64,000 bases of DNA from Pelagisphaera sp964404745 (GCA_964404745.1 CAYOLG010000008.1:62001-126000); one strand, 5' to 3'. Shown: positions 25,497-34,645, numbered from the stretch's first letter. Translations and numbers: made by a program. The notes: a model not told the origin generated them from the sequence alone.

Positions 25497-26690
25497 CTAC
25501 GAGACGTCCACTTCTATCAACACGGGTTTGGAACCGAGGTCTTCTAGCCAGCAGACACGCTCGGATACCATATCTAGCTTCAGCCAGAATTTGCCTGGCT
25601 TGTCTACGTGAAGAGGGACATCCGCCTCGAAACGTTCGCCGGGCTCCAGTTCTCTGGGAATGGGAAAGCGGGTGTTATCCTTGAGCACTTCCTGGCTGTC
25701 ATAGTCGAGCAAGCGGGATGCAATGTTCATTACGCCAATGAAGTGCTCGTTCTTGGCCAGCCATCTGGAGTCGCCCGTATTGGTTACCGTAACATGGACG
25801 TTTCTTCGCTCTCCAGCTTTCAATGATAGCCGCGTTTGATCGCAGGTCAGCCTATGATTGAGCCCGCTGGAGGCATAGCGGCTGTCGTTCAGGGGTTTGC
25901 CTTTCTGAAAAAAGAATACCCCGCTGTTTCGCTGAAATCCGGTGATCGAATTTCGCATGCTCTTTGGGGCGGCTCCCGAAACGCATTTTCGCCATTCGCC
26001 ATAGCTTAACACGTAATCAGGACAAGCGGCGACTTTGAATACGGGCTCCTCGAAGCCAGCTTGCTGAAATTGAGAAGCGAGTTCGTCCATATCGAGGTCA
26101 TTCTCGAGAACATTGAATTCGCGCATCTCGCGTTGCGAGTCCGCTGTCGTCGAGTGGGGCCCGATCGGCTCGTTAAACGAGATGGAGCCGCCATTTCTCA
26201 ATACGCGATAGAACTCCTGGATGATCTCGTTTTGATTGGGGACATGGTGAAAGGCATCGAAACAGATGATTCGGTCGATCTCCTCATCCTCAGTTGGGAT
26301 TCGAATTCCGTTGAAAAGACGCGTATCCCAAGAAGCCAGAGGCCTGTTGGGTATCGGGTAATCCTCAAAAAGGCGACGACCGAGGCGTAGAGCTTCTTCG
26401 GATACGTCTGTAGCGATTACGGAGCACCCCATTTGCCAAATCGCCTTGGAAATCCAGCAGGTGCCGGCTCCGAAGTCGAGCACCTTCATCCCCGGAGCGA
26501 GTCGAAGACCCTCGAGTATTAGCCCTAGGCGAACCAGCAATTGAGGAGCATGATTGGGCATGGAGAATGGTTTGCCCATCTGGATCTCCGCCGCAGGAAG
26601 CTTTTTGTAGTACTCATCTGAATACCGATTAAAGTCATCAATGCTGAGCTCTTCAATCAGCTTTTTGGGATCGATAAGTTCAGAATTCAT
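25497..26690 (-). CDS. SAM-dependent methyltransferase with C-terminal Ig-like domain
   Basis: 397 residues. Class I methyltransferase core: LAPGMKVLDFGAGTCWISKAI (motif I, ~65-85), VIATDVSEEAL, DRIICFDAFHHVPN, YRVLRNGGSISFNEP. From ~280 a separate beta-sandwich begins (LSLKAGERRNVHVTVTNTGDSRWL...PGKFWLKLDMVSERVCWLEDLGSKPV). Such sandwiches also occur on surface-glycan glycosyltransferases and transporters, so a saccharide or lipid-linked substrate is possible. Stand-alone gene. Confidence 0.85.
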   Translation of the reverse strand: MNSELIDPKKLIEELSIDDFNRYSDEYYKKLPAAEIQMGKPFSMPNHAPQLLVRLGLILEGLRLAPGMKVLDFGAGTCWISKAIWQMGCSVIATDVSEEALRLGRRLFEDYPIPNRPLASWDTRLFNGIRIPTEDEEIDRIICFDAFHHVPNQNEIIQEFYRVLRNGGSISFNEPIGPHSTTADSQREMREFNVLENDLDMDELASQFQQAGFEEPVFKVAACPDYVLSYGEWRKCVSGAAPKSMRNSITGFQRNSGVFFFQKGKPLNDSRYASSGLNHRLTCDQTRLSLKAGERRNVHVTVTNTGDSRWLAKNEHFIGVMNIASRLLDYDSQEVLKDNTRFPIPRELEPGERFEADVPLHVDKPGKFWLKLDMVSERVCWLEDLGSKPVLIEVDVS

Positions 26691-26861
26691 CTTAGATTCC
26701 CGGGGTCGGGGTCCCCTGCCGTTTTAAGAAAAGAAACAGCCTGCAGGGTCTTCGGTGGTTGAGGACTCTAAGCCAAGACAATTTTCGGTTTCTGCGGCCT
26801 TCGCAAGCGCAAGCCCTATGATCGAAACTAGCAAGGCAGGTTTGGCTGACGCAGTCATTTT

Positions 26862-28607
26862 TTATCCATAAGCTGCTCCTGTATCCACATCAATAATGCG
26901 ATAATTTTCGACGTGAAAGTGAGGATCGGAGCGGAAGGTGAGCTGAGCGTGGTAGTCCTTTTCCAGACTTATGAGCAAATCGGCATCTTCCTCCCTGAGG
27001 CGGTCGATGATCGCGGGGTTGACCAAGACGCGTAGCTTTATGGGCTTGTCTGGATCCGTGGCTCGATTGCGAGCCCGACGGACGATTCCCGAGAGTTTCC
27101 GCTGCAGCTCGACACTGACTGTGGTAGCGGATTTCACGATACCTTTTCCGCGACAGTAAGGGCAATCTGTATACAACCCAGAAGACACGCTTTCCTGCAT
27201 TCGCTGCCGGGTCATTTGCATGATGCCCAAAGGGGAGATCGGCAGTATATGCGTTTTCGCTTTGTCCAAGGCCATGTGGCGGCGCATCTGACTCAGTATC
27301 GCGTTCCGATGCTTCCGTTGCTTCATATCGATAAAATCGATGATGATCAGCCCGCCGATGTTTCGCAGGCGTATTTGCCGTGCGATCTCCGCCGCCGCTT
27401 CGCTATTTACCTGGAATATCGTATTGGTCTCGTTCCCCTTGTTCTTGTGGGAGCCGGTATTGACGTCGATGGCGATAAGGGCTTCGGTTTCGTCAATTAC
27501 GATTGCGCCTCCTGATGGTAGCGGGACTGCCCTTTGGAACGTTTGCTCTATCTGATTCTCAATATTGTACCGTTCGAAAATAGGGATGCTATCCGTATAC
27601 AAGTGGATCTTGTTGGTCGAGCGCTTGGAAATTTGGCTGACGTCATCGATGACCGACTTGTGGTCTTCAGGGTTGTCTATCAGTACGCGGTCAATCTTTT
27701 CGGTGAGGAAGTCTCGAACCGTTCGCTCGCTGAGATCTGGCTCCTTGTACAGGCAGGAGGGCGCTTTGACGGTGTCGATCTTGTTTTGGATCTTATCCCA
27801 AGTTTTCAGCATTATGTGCAGGTCCCTGACGAAGTAGCGGGCTTTTTTCCCCTCGCCGGCGGTTCGCACGATTACACCCATTCCTTCGGGAATGGTGAGA
27901 TCCTGGATGATTTTTTTGAGGCGATTCCGTTCTTTGGGATCCTCGATTTTCCGAGAAATGCCGCATTGGTCTGAGTAGGGCATCAATACAAGAAAACGTC
28001 CAGGCAAGGAAAGATTTGTCGTGGTTCGGGGCCCCTTGGTTCCGATCGGGCCTTTGGTCACCTGGATGACGATTTCGGTGCCAATCGGGTAGTGGCTGGG
28101 GATATCCTTGATCGTGATCTTCTTTTTGTTCTTTATGTTTTTGGATCGGTTGACCCGCACTACTTCGACGGAGGAATCCGCGGCCTGTGGCAGGATGTCC
28201 CAGTAGTGCAAGAAGGCGTTTTTCGGCAGGCCGATGTCCACGAAGGCCGCCTTTAACCCTGGGTCGAGATTCTTGATTTTCCCCTTGAAGATACCTCCGA
28301 CGATTCGCTGGGCGCTTCGGCGCCGCTCGATGTCGAATTTATCTAGGATGCCATCGACGAGGAGGCCGACACGCGTCTCCAATGGCTCGGCATTGATGAT
28401 GAGTTCCCGGTAGGGTTCCTTCTCCTTTTTAAATTTCTCGACGATTTTCGTCAGAAGCGGGCGATTTTTGGATCGCTTGTTAGCTTCTTCTTTCAGTTTC
28501 GCCTGATCAACGGGCTTCGCTGGTTTCCGTGAGGGAGGGTTGCGAAGCTCTTCTTCGTGTTTGGTCGAGGGGTCCGTATTTTCGGTGTTGATGTTGTTTT
28601 CGCTCAT
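26862..28607 (-). CDS. rng: Ribonuclease G/E family endoribonuclease
   Basis: 581 residues. A basic, low-complexity N-terminal ~65 residues precedes the conserved catalytic module: RELIINAEPLETRVGLLVDG, S1 domain (GGIFKGKIKNLDPGLKAAFVDIGLPKNAFLH), the DNase I-like metal site with IAIDVNTG and IIDFIDM (the two catalytic Asp), and the zinc-link CPYCRGKG (~490). It processes rRNA and decays mRNA. There is no long C-terminal degradosome scaffold, so it is closer in size to RNase G than to E. coli RNase E. It follows rodA by 87 bases, a common pairing of division/shape and rng genes. Confidence 0.93.
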   Translation of the reverse strand: MSENNINTENTDPSTKHEEELRNPPSRKPAKPVDQAKLKEEANKRSKNRPLLTKIVEKFKKEKEPYRELIINAEPLETRVGLLVDGILDKFDIERRRSAQRIVGGIFKGKIKNLDPGLKAAFVDIGLPKNAFLHYWDILPQAADSSVEVVRVNRSKNIKNKKKITIKDIPSHYPIGTEIVIQVTKGPIGTKGPRTTTNLSLPGRFLVLMPYSDQCGISRKIEDPKERNRLKKIIQDLTIPEGMGVIVRTAGEGKKARYFVRDLHIMLKTWDKIQNKIDTVKAPSCLYKEPDLSERTVRDFLTEKIDRVLIDNPEDHKSVIDDVSQISKRSTNKIHLYTDSIPIFERYNIENQIEQTFQRAVPLPSGGAIVIDETEALIAIDVNTGSHKNKGNETNTIFQVNSEAAAEIARQIRLRNIGGLIIIDFIDMKQRKHRNAILSQMRRHMALDKAKTHILPISPLGIMQMTRQRMQESVSSGLYTDCPYCRGKGIVKSATTVSVELQRKLSGIVRRARNRATDPDKPIKLRVLVNPAIIDRLREEDADLLISLEKDYHAQLTFRSDPHFHVENYRIIDVDTGAAYG

Positions 28608-28694
28608 TCTGTAACGTTTCTGAGTTAGCAGAAGGCGCCGATTCGTGGTGGATAGACCGTGTTGAGATATGCTGCTCTAGGAATCGCATTTTTA

Positions 28695-29897
28695 TTAGAA
28701 CTCCTTGCGAAATCTGTACACGCTTTGTGCCAGTCCTTGCAGGACGCAGCAGCTCACCATGAAGGTGCCTCCGTGACTTAAGAACGGGAGCGGTAGTCCG
28801 GTTATTGGCATCAACCCGATTGTCATTGCGATGTTAACAAAAACATGAATCGAAAACAGTGTCGCAACACCAACAACCAAGAGCGTACCGAAGCGGTCGC
28901 GGGCGATCGTGGCGATGCGAATGCTGTTTCCAATAAGCAAACCGAATAGGGTGACGACGACTACGCTTCCCAAAAAGCCTGTTTCTTCCGCGAGGACGGA
29001 AAAAATGAAGTCGTTGTGGGCCACTGCCCGAGGCAGATAGCCCAGTTGGGCCTGGTTGCCATTAAGGTATCCTTTACCTAGGAGGCCACCAGAACCCACG
29101 GAAATTATCGATTGTTCCCGATTCCAGCCGGCGTCTCTTCGGTCGACCTTGTCGGGGAAAATAAAGCCCATAATGCGCTGTCGCTGATAGTCCTTCAGAA
29201 TGGGAATCCAGTAGGAAGGCTCCTTAACGACTTGCTCTTCTTTCGCCTCCGCTTTGGCGATGACGTATTCGCTATACCGGTGAGTATCCCAAAGCACCAA
29301 CCCTACCAGTACGGCAAAAATTGCGAAAGCTGCCGTAAAGAAGGACTTGGTTAGATTGGATGCGTACAGTTGGGCGAACACGACTGAAGGAATGACTAGC
29401 GCCGACCCAAGGTCGGGCTGGATCAAGATGAATAAGAATGGAATAGAAATCGCAAGCGCCATTTTCGCGAGGGTGAGGCGAGACTCCTTGATCGTTCCCA
29501 TTTCTGATCTGGTAAGCAAACTGGCTCCAATCACCAGGCAAGCGAGCTTGGCTAGTTCGCTGGGCTGAACGGTGGTCACCCCGACGTCTAGCCAGCGTTT
29601 AGCATGATAGCGCGTGACTCCCAGAGGGGTGAATTCCACCAGGGCGAGGAGAAACAGCCCCAGCGAATAGAGCCAGTGTGAGTACTTTAAGAAGAGCTTG
29701 TAGTCGAAATAGGAGACCACTGCGTAGGCGCTCAATCCCACGAAGATCCAAACAATTTGCCGGATCCAGTCATTGCTTTGCTGGTAATGCTGGGCGCTGT
29801 AGATAAAGAATACGCCGATGACGGATAGGACGATCAGGCAAAGGGGCGAGATCAGATCGAATCGGGAATGGGAATGGCTGACTGATGAGCGTGACAC
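28695..29897 (-). CDS. rodA: RodA, SEDS-family peptidoglycan glycosyltransferase
   Basis: 400 residues with about ten membrane helices. Conserved SEDS motifs: KRWLDVGVTTVQPSELAKLA, LILIQPDLGSAL-like FILIQPDLGSALV, GFIFPDKVDRRDAGWNREQS, VGSGGLLGKGYLNG and HNDFIFSVLAEETGFLG. The C-terminal PITGLPLPFLSHGGTFM is typical. RodA polymerises lipid II in the elongasome with a class B PBP. MreBCD and PBP2 genes would be expected upstream but the divergent S4-domain gene is found instead, so the usual cluster is split. Confidence 0.95.
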   Translation of the reverse strand: MSRSSVSHSHSRFDLISPLCLIVLSVIGVFFIYSAQHYQQSNDWIRQIVWIFVGLSAYAVVSYFDYKLFLKYSHWLYSLGLFLLALVEFTPLGVTRYHAKRWLDVGVTTVQPSELAKLACLVIGASLLTRSEMGTIKESRLTLAKMALAISIPFLFILIQPDLGSALVIPSVVFAQLYASNLTKSFFTAAFAIFAVLVGLVLWDTHRYSEYVIAKAEAKEEQVVKEPSYWIPILKDYQRQRIMGFIFPDKVDRRDAGWNREQSIISVGSGGLLGKGYLNGNQAQLGYLPRAVAHNDFIFSVLAEETGFLGSVVVVTLFGLLIGNSIRIATIARDRFGTLLVVGVATLFSIHVFVNIAMTIGLMPITGLPLPFLSHGGTFMVSCCVLQGLAQSVYRFRKEF

Positions 29898-30016
29898 CTC
29901 TAGGACGGCAACAGGAGGCCGAGGTCCGATTGTTGAACGAGGGGAAGTCGGGTTGAAAGAAAAATATAGTAGGTTTGGAAACTAAAGTCAGTGATCGTGT
30001 CGTAGAGAGTCTTATC

Positions 30017-30123
30017 GCTCCTTTTGGAGCCGCCGTATTAGACGGCTACGGCCAATCTGGCAGGTGTTCCGGAGTCCTGAGCGGGGCTCCGAAGAAGCCC
30101 TCGTGAATCAGCGAGGGCTTTTT
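30017..30123 (+). ncRNA. Candidate structured small RNA ending in an intrinsic terminator
   Basis: Between divergent rodA and the S4-domain gene the plus strand holds consecutive hairpins: GCTCC-TTTT-GGAGC (30017-30030), GCCGT-ATTAG-ACGGC (30032-30046) and CGGAG...CTCCG (30070-30091), then a strong terminator. No ORF precedes the terminator on this strand, so something short is transcribed here. It does not match tRNA, tmRNA, 4.5S or RNase P cores that I can recognise. Its 5' end is not defined. Confidence 0.4.
30095..30123 (+). terminator. Strong intrinsic terminator
   Basis: AAGCCCTCG/CGAGGGCTT nine-base stem, eight-base loop, then TTTTT. It lies 60 bases upstream of the S4-domain gene and no protein gene ends before it on this strand. 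Confidence 0.8.
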
Positions 30124-30182
30124 CCTGCCCGCCGGGATTGCTAGTTGATCCTGGATGCCTTTTTCCTAGTATTTTGAATCGA

Positions 30183-30575
30183 ATGATGAAAGAGGGATTG
30201 GCAAAAGCCCGGCTCGATCGGTGGCTGTGGGCGGTCCGGCTTTTTAAGACGAGGTCCTTGGCAACGGAAGCTTGCCGTGGCGGGAAGATTCGGATTCGCG
30301 AAGATAAAGTAAAGCCTTCTTATTCCATCAAGGTGGGGGAAACCGTGAGCATTCAGTTGGGGCCAACAACGAAAACGGTTCGGGTATTAGGCCTGATTGA
30401 AAAGCGGCTTGGATCCAAACTTGTTCCGGGCTATATGGAAGATCTCACTCCGCCCGAGGAGTATGAGCTTTTGAAGATGACGGCCGCCCAAAAGGTCCTC
30501 CGTAGGGACAGGGGAACGGGCCGGCCAACGAAACGCGACCGTAGGGAAATCGAACGCCTGTTCGGAAATGATTAA
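30183..30575 (+). CDS. hslR: S4-domain RNA-binding protein, Hsp15-like
   Basis: About 130 residues from the ATG at 30183 (a second ATG follows immediately); a longer TTG start at 30138 would begin too close to the terminator. The S4 domain ARLDRWLWAVRLFKTRSLATEACRGGKIRI matches Hsp15, which binds free 50S subunits carrying stalled nascent chains. The basic tail (RRDRGTGRPTKRDRREIERLFG) is also as in Hsp15. Divergent from rodA. Confidence 0.88.
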   Translation: MMKEGLAKARLDRWLWAVRLFKTRSLATEACRGGKIRIREDKVKPSYSIKVGETVSIQLGPTTKTVRVLGLIEKRLGSKLVPGYMEDLTPPEEYELLKMTAAQKVLRRDRGTGRPTKRDRREIERLFGND

Positions 30576-30809
30576 TCAGAAATGCCATAAGGTTCTGTAC
30601 AGTGGCGTTCGTAGAATAGGGATCAGAGCAAGGCTTTGAATGCCCTGGCGAAAGTCGTCGTGCCAGATGCGCTGGTAGCGGCAAAGGCGGGGGAATTAAT
30701 CGTCATTGGTCGCTCAGCAGGTTTTTCGGGATCTCACTTCAGGATTCCAGTTGTTGGGGTCGAATAAAAGGATGGCCTCGCCGCCCAAAGCTGTTTGCAT
30801 CGGGGGTCA

Positions 30810-30989
30810 ATGAGCGGCCCTCCTCCATTAGGGAAAGTCATCGTCTTCCCGCTAATTGTCGCGACCTTGCTAGCGGTCGCGATTGTCGTGTTTGCTCCGC
30901 AGCTTGGGATTTTCGCCTGGGGATCCGCCTGGATAGGAACCTTTGCGGTACTGATGGTCTGGAATTTCTTGAACCATGTCCGAAAGTAG
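30810..30989 (+). CDS. Small two-helix membrane protein
   Basis: 59 residues from ATG at 30810, preceded by CGGGGG as a possible ribosome site. Two helices (VIVFPLIVATLLAVAIVVFA and WGSAWIGTFAVLMVWNFL). No family recognised. Its last 14 bases overlap the start of ilvA, so the two are probably translated from one message; it may simply be a translational leader or a small unknown membrane protein. Confidence 0.5.
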   Translation: MSGPPPLGKVIVFPLIVATLLAVAIVVFAPQLGIFAWGSAWIGTFAVLMVWNFLNHVRK

Positions 30990-32538
30990 CGACGTAGCCC
31001 AAGGTCCGAGGGAGGTAGCGGAGGGATCGTATCCAACCGTCGACGACCTTTTCCAAGCGATTCTGGAAGCGCGCCAGTGGGTATACAAGATTGCTCGACC
31101 GACCCCGTTTCATCGCCTGAGCGAAAACGAGAATGTGTTCATCAAGCGAGAGGATCTGTCGCCAATCCACGCCTACAAATGGCGTGGAGCCTATAATCGC
31201 ATGCGATTGCTCAGCGCTGAGGAGAGGGTGCAGGGCGTTGTTTGCGCCTCAGCTGGAAATCATGCTCAAGGGGTCGCTTTGGCGACCCAATCGCTAGAAA
31301 CGCACGCGGAAGTTTTCATGCCGCGATCCACGCCGCTAATGAAGCAGGAAGCGGTCAAATCAATTGGCGGCGATGCGGTACACGTGAGATTGGAGGGCGA
31401 CTCCTATGACGATGCTTCCCGCGCCGCCCGGGCGTACAGCGAGCAAGAGCACAAGACGTTCATTCATCCCTATGACGATTTGGCGGTGATGGCGGGCCAG
31501 GGGACGTTGGCTGACGAAATCGTCATGTCGGGAGAGGGTGTACTCGATATTGCCTATTTGCAGATTGGTGGTGGCGGTATGGCGGCTGGCGTGGCCTGCT
31601 GGCTTAAGCGATACTACCCGAATATCGAGATTGTCGGAGTGGAAGGAGTAGACCAGGCATCCATGGCGGCCGCCATGAAAGCAGGTAGACCGGTTGAGCT
31701 CGCGTATGTAGATGTGTTTTGCGATGGAACTGCGGTTAAGAAGGCGGGCGAGCTGACCAGCCATTTTTGCCGCCAGCTGATTGATCGGTATCTGACGGTC
31801 ACCAACGATGAAGTTTGCGCGGCCATGCAACTGCTTTGGGACACGCATCGTCAAATCCCAGAACCAGCGGGGGCCATGGGTTTAGCAGGCTGGCTTCTAG
31901 AGAAAGGCAAGCTGGCTGGAAAGCGGGCTTTGGCGATCGTGTGCGGCTCGAATATGGATTTCGGCCAACTTTCCTACATCGTTCGGCATGCGGGAATCGG
32001 ATCAGCCCATCGAAGGTATTATCGTTTTTTTATCCCCGAGCGGAAAGGGGCGTTGCTGGAACTGCTGGAGACGTTCCCGGATTCGGTAAATATCATAGAG
32101 TTTCAACATGGCATGTCCAAACGGAAAGAAGCGGCTCCGATCATCGGGATAGACGCCATGCCAGAAGCGCTCTCGGCCCTTGAAGAACAACTACGGAAAT
32201 TGGGCGTTCGTTTCGAGGACGCTACTGGAGACGAAGATGTCGAGTTCCGTATCATTCGCTATGACGCCGAGCTCATTCGGTACCCTTGCTTTATCAAAAT
32301 AGAGTTTCCAGAGAGAGCGGGAGCCTTGCGCGATTTTCTGACTAGCCATTGTCAGCGGGCAAGTATCGTGTATTTTAATTATAGTTACACGGGGGAACGC
32401 GTAGGGCGGGCTCTTATCGGATTCGATTTCGATTCGGAAGACGGCCAGGAAGCATTCCGCAAAGGCATTTTCGAACGGCCCGCGGTTCTGCGCGATGTTA
32501 GGGAGATATCCGCGGCCGCTTTGGAGCGAATAGTTTAG
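30976..32538 (+). CDS. ilvA: Threonine ammonia-lyase, biosynthetic
   Basis: 520 residues, the long biosynthetic form. PLP-binding Lys in HAYKWRGAYNRM (~residue 69); SAGNHAQGVAL; QIGGGGMAAGV is the glycine-rich phosphate-binding loop. After ~340 come two ACT-like domains (RRYYRFFIPERKGALLELLETFP and IKIEFPERAGALRDFL), which give isoleucine feedback control. It makes 2-oxobutanoate, the first step of isoleucine synthesis. It starts inside the end of the small membrane protein gene and is followed after eight bases by a DNA methyltransferase gene. Confidence 0.94.
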   Translation: MSESSDVAQGPREVAEGSYPTVDDLFQAILEARQWVYKIARPTPFHRLSENENVFIKREDLSPIHAYKWRGAYNRMRLLSAEERVQGVVCASAGNHAQGVALATQSLETHAEVFMPRSTPLMKQEAVKSIGGDAVHVRLEGDSYDDASRAARAYSEQEHKTFIHPYDDLAVMAGQGTLADEIVMSGEGVLDIAYLQIGGGGMAAGVACWLKRYYPNIEIVGVEGVDQASMAAAMKAGRPVELAYVDVFCDGTAVKKAGELTSHFCRQLIDRYLTVTNDEVCAAMQLLWDTHRQIPEPAGAMGLAGWLLEKGKLAGKRALAIVCGSNMDFGQLSYIVRHAGIGSAHRRYYRFFIPERKGALLELLETFPDSVNIIEFQHGMSKRKEAAPIIGIDAMPEALSALEEQLRKLGVRFEDATGDEDVEFRIIRYDAELIRYPCFIKIEFPERAGALRDFLTSHCQRASIVYFNYSYTGERVGRALIGFDFDSEDGQEAFRKGIFERPAVLRDVREISAAALERIV

Positions 32539-32546
32539 CCAGTCCT

Positions 32547-33563
32547 ATGTTCACTTTTATAGATTTGTTTGCAGGAATTGGAGGATTCAGGATAGGATTG
32601 GAGCGCTTGGGCGGCCAATGCGTTTTCAGTTCTGAGATCGACAGACATGCGGCGGCGACCTACGAAAGGAACTTTGGAGAGAAACCGGCTGGCGATATCA
32701 CTCGGATCAATCCGGAGGATGTCCCACGACATGACGTCCTATGTGGCGGCTTTCCTTGCCAGCCCTTTTCGGTAAGCGGCAAGCAACGAGGATTCGAGGA
32801 TGCCAGAGGAACGCTATTTTTTCAAGTGATGCGTCTCGTTGCTGCCAAACGCCCGAGAGCCGTGTTTCTGGAAAATGTCGCCAATTATGCGCGTCACCAA
32901 AATGGCGATACGCTTAAACGAACGCTGTCGATGCTGGAAGGCGAAGGTTATCGAGTTTCCCATGCCATCTTGAATGCTTCCGATTTCGGAGTGCCTCAGG
33001 CCAGGAAGCGGCTATACATCGTGGGTGTGAGAAGCGATACGGAATCTCAGGTTTTCAAATTTCCCAAGTCTTCGAGCATCGGTAGGAAAGTCGCCGTCAA
33101 GGACATCCTTGTATCGAATGACGAGGCTAGGGAGCAGGTCATCGACAGAAGCGACATTCGAATATCTGGAAAAGAGGCAAAGCCGGGAGAGGGAAGGCCT
33201 GCCCAGATCGGAACCATTAACAAGGGTGGTCAGGGCGAACGCATTTATTCAGTAGAGGGTCACGGCATAACGCTTTCCGCTCATGGTGGTGGGGCCGCGG
33301 CCAAAACGGGCGCCTATTTGATCGATGGGGTCGTTCGTCGGTTGCACCCTGTCGAATGCCGGCGTATGATGGGATTTCCGGAATGGTTCTCCATCGATCC
33401 TCGTCGAGGCCAGGCCTACAAGCAATTCGGCAACGCGGTTGTGGTTCCGGTGATTGAAGCCATTGGCAAAAGTATGCTAGAGTCCGCGGACCTCGCGTGG
33501 AAACAAGCAGAGTGGCGATTCGATGAATTGAGCGAACCAAAAAGAATGGAAACCGCGTCATAA
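32547..33563 (+). CDS. DNA (cytosine-5) methyltransferase, M.HhaI-like, orphan
   Basis: 338 residues (M.HhaI has 327). All C5 motifs are visible: FIDLFAGIGGFRIGL (I), GGFPCQPFSVSGKQRGFED (IV, catalytic Cys), FLENVANY (VI), QARKRLYIVG (VIII) and QAYKQFGNAVVVPVI (X). The target-recognition segment GGQGERIYS...GITLSAHGGGAAAKTGAYL matches M.HhaI almost residue for residue, including the Gln and Arg that read the cognate site, so GCGC is the predicted target. No endonuclease gene lies nearby: ilvA is upstream, metW downstream. Confidence 0.93.
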   Translation: MFTFIDLFAGIGGFRIGLERLGGQCVFSSEIDRHAAATYERNFGEKPAGDITRINPEDVPRHDVLCGGFPCQPFSVSGKQRGFEDARGTLFFQVMRLVAAKRPRAVFLENVANYARHQNGDTLKRTLSMLEGEGYRVSHAILNASDFGVPQARKRLYIVGVRSDTESQVFKFPKSSSIGRKVAVKDILVSNDEAREQVIDRSDIRISGKEAKPGEGRPAQIGTINKGGQGERIYSVEGHGITLSAHGGGAAAKTGAYLIDGVVRRLHPVECRRMMGFPEWFSIDPRRGQAYKQFGNAVVVPVIEAIGKSMLESADLAWKQAEWRFDELSEPKRMETAS

Positions 33564-33624
33564 AATGTTTGCGAGCTTGCTTGCGTGTTAGACCTGGGCT
33601 TGCTTAGTCGATGATCTATCCAAG

Positions 33625-34233
33625 ATGAAGAAGGCGAAGGAAAAGCGTTCGGTCGACATGCAAATTATGCGAGACTGGGTAGACCCAGGATCTCGAGTTC
33701 TCGATTTAGGGTGCGGTCGAGGCGTTTTGCTGGAGTATTTGAAACAAACGCGTAAAGTCGAAAGCGTTGGAGTGGACCTGAACTTCGATAAGATACATGC
33801 CTGTGTGAAACGGGGCATCTCGGCCTACCTTGGGGATATGATGGATTTCATGAAGGCGTTTCCAGACAAGCATTTCGATCGCGTTATCTGCTCGCGAACC
33901 CTTCAGGAACTGGACAGCCCTTCGCTCGTCGTCAAAGAGGCCTTGAGAGTATCTAAGTTCCTTACAGTCGGCTTCGTCAACTTCGCATACTGGAAGAACC
34001 GTTTGAGCATGCTCTTCACGGGACATCGCTTGGAAAACGAAGTGTATCCGACATCTTGGGAAGAATCGAGGCCGGGAAATCCGTTGTCAGTTCGTCAATT
34101 TGAAAAGTACTGCGCAGATAGCGGTATCGAGATAGCCAGAAAAGTCTACCTTCGGGGCGACTGGAAACGGGAAACAACTAAGCTTCCGAATTGGTTGTGC
34201 GGATACGCCATTTACGATTTGAAAGCGAAGTAG
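33625..34233 (+). CDS. metW: MetW-family methyltransferase-like protein
   Basis: 202 residues, the usual size. VDPGSRVLDLGCGRGVLLEYL (SAM motif I), GVDLNFDKIHACVKRGISAYLGDM, FDRVICSRTLQELDSP and the family end NWLCGYAIYDL fit MetW. MetW activates MetX in homoserine acylation in other bacteria. Here metX is nearby but convergent, not in the usual metXW operon, and a contig join lies between them. Confidence 0.88.
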   Translation: MKKAKEKRSVDMQIMRDWVDPGSRVLDLGCGRGVLLEYLKQTRKVESVGVDLNFDKIHACVKRGISAYLGDMMDFMKAFPDKHFDRVICSRTLQELDSPSLVVKEALRVSKFLTVGFVNFAYWKNRLSMLFTGHRLENEVYPTSWEESRPGNPLSVRQFEKYCADSGIEIARKVYLRGDWKRETTKLPNWLCGYAIYDLKAK

Positions 34234-34237
34234 GGCT

Positions 34238-34447
34238 CAAGCAAGAAGTGGAACACTAGCTACGGCAGCTTGAGGACAAGCAGCCTGGCCTTNNNNNNNN
34301 NNNNNNNNNNNNNNNNNNNNNNNNNNNNNNNNNNNNNNNNNNNNNNNNNNNNNNNNNNNNNNNNNNNNNNNNNNNNNNNNNNNNNNNNNNNNCAAGCAAG
34401 AAGTGGAACACTAGCTACGGCAGCTTGAGGACAAGCAGCCTGGCCTT
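34238..34447. other. Spurious scaffold gap: 100 N flanked by identical 55-base copies
   Basis: The 55 bases before the N run (34238-34292) are identical to the 55 after it (34393-34447). This is the signature of two contigs that overlap by one k-mer (k=55) and were joined with a default 100-N spacer. The true sequence most likely contains one copy only, i.e. 155 bases should be removed. The ORFs that run through the N block are artefacts. Confidence 0.9.
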
Positions 34448-34464
34448 TTTTATGGTTCAATATT

Positions 34465-34645
34465 GTGGGCTCTCGAAGGTCGCCCGCTACCTTGATTTCG
34501 GACACCGGTGTCGCCTGGCATTGGCAGCCTCGCGCTGCTTGTATCTGAGAGATCTCTATTTGATCATTCTTTTTGGCGGATGGTTTTATCCCGCGATAAC
34601 TAACAATTAAGACCTATCGGAATCGCGGGATAAAACCGCTCCTAC
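34465..34645. repeat. Non-coding region with dispersed repeats and a 16-base inverted repeat
   Basis: 34465-34491 is 22/27 identical to 40802-40828. GGTTTTATCCCGCGAT (34582-34597) pairs perfectly with 34622-34637 around a 24-base loop, and 34622-34645 resembles 36167-36190 (19/24). The block lies between convergent metW and metX. I see no gene in it. Confidence 0.6.

Noticed and set aside
30000..30090. tRNA-like fold upstream of hslR
   Set aside because: There is no T-arm sequence, no acceptor pairing and no anticodon loop of seven bases.
34260..34505. ORFs running through the N block
   Set aside because: They exist only because N codons contain no stop; the block is a spurious gap.
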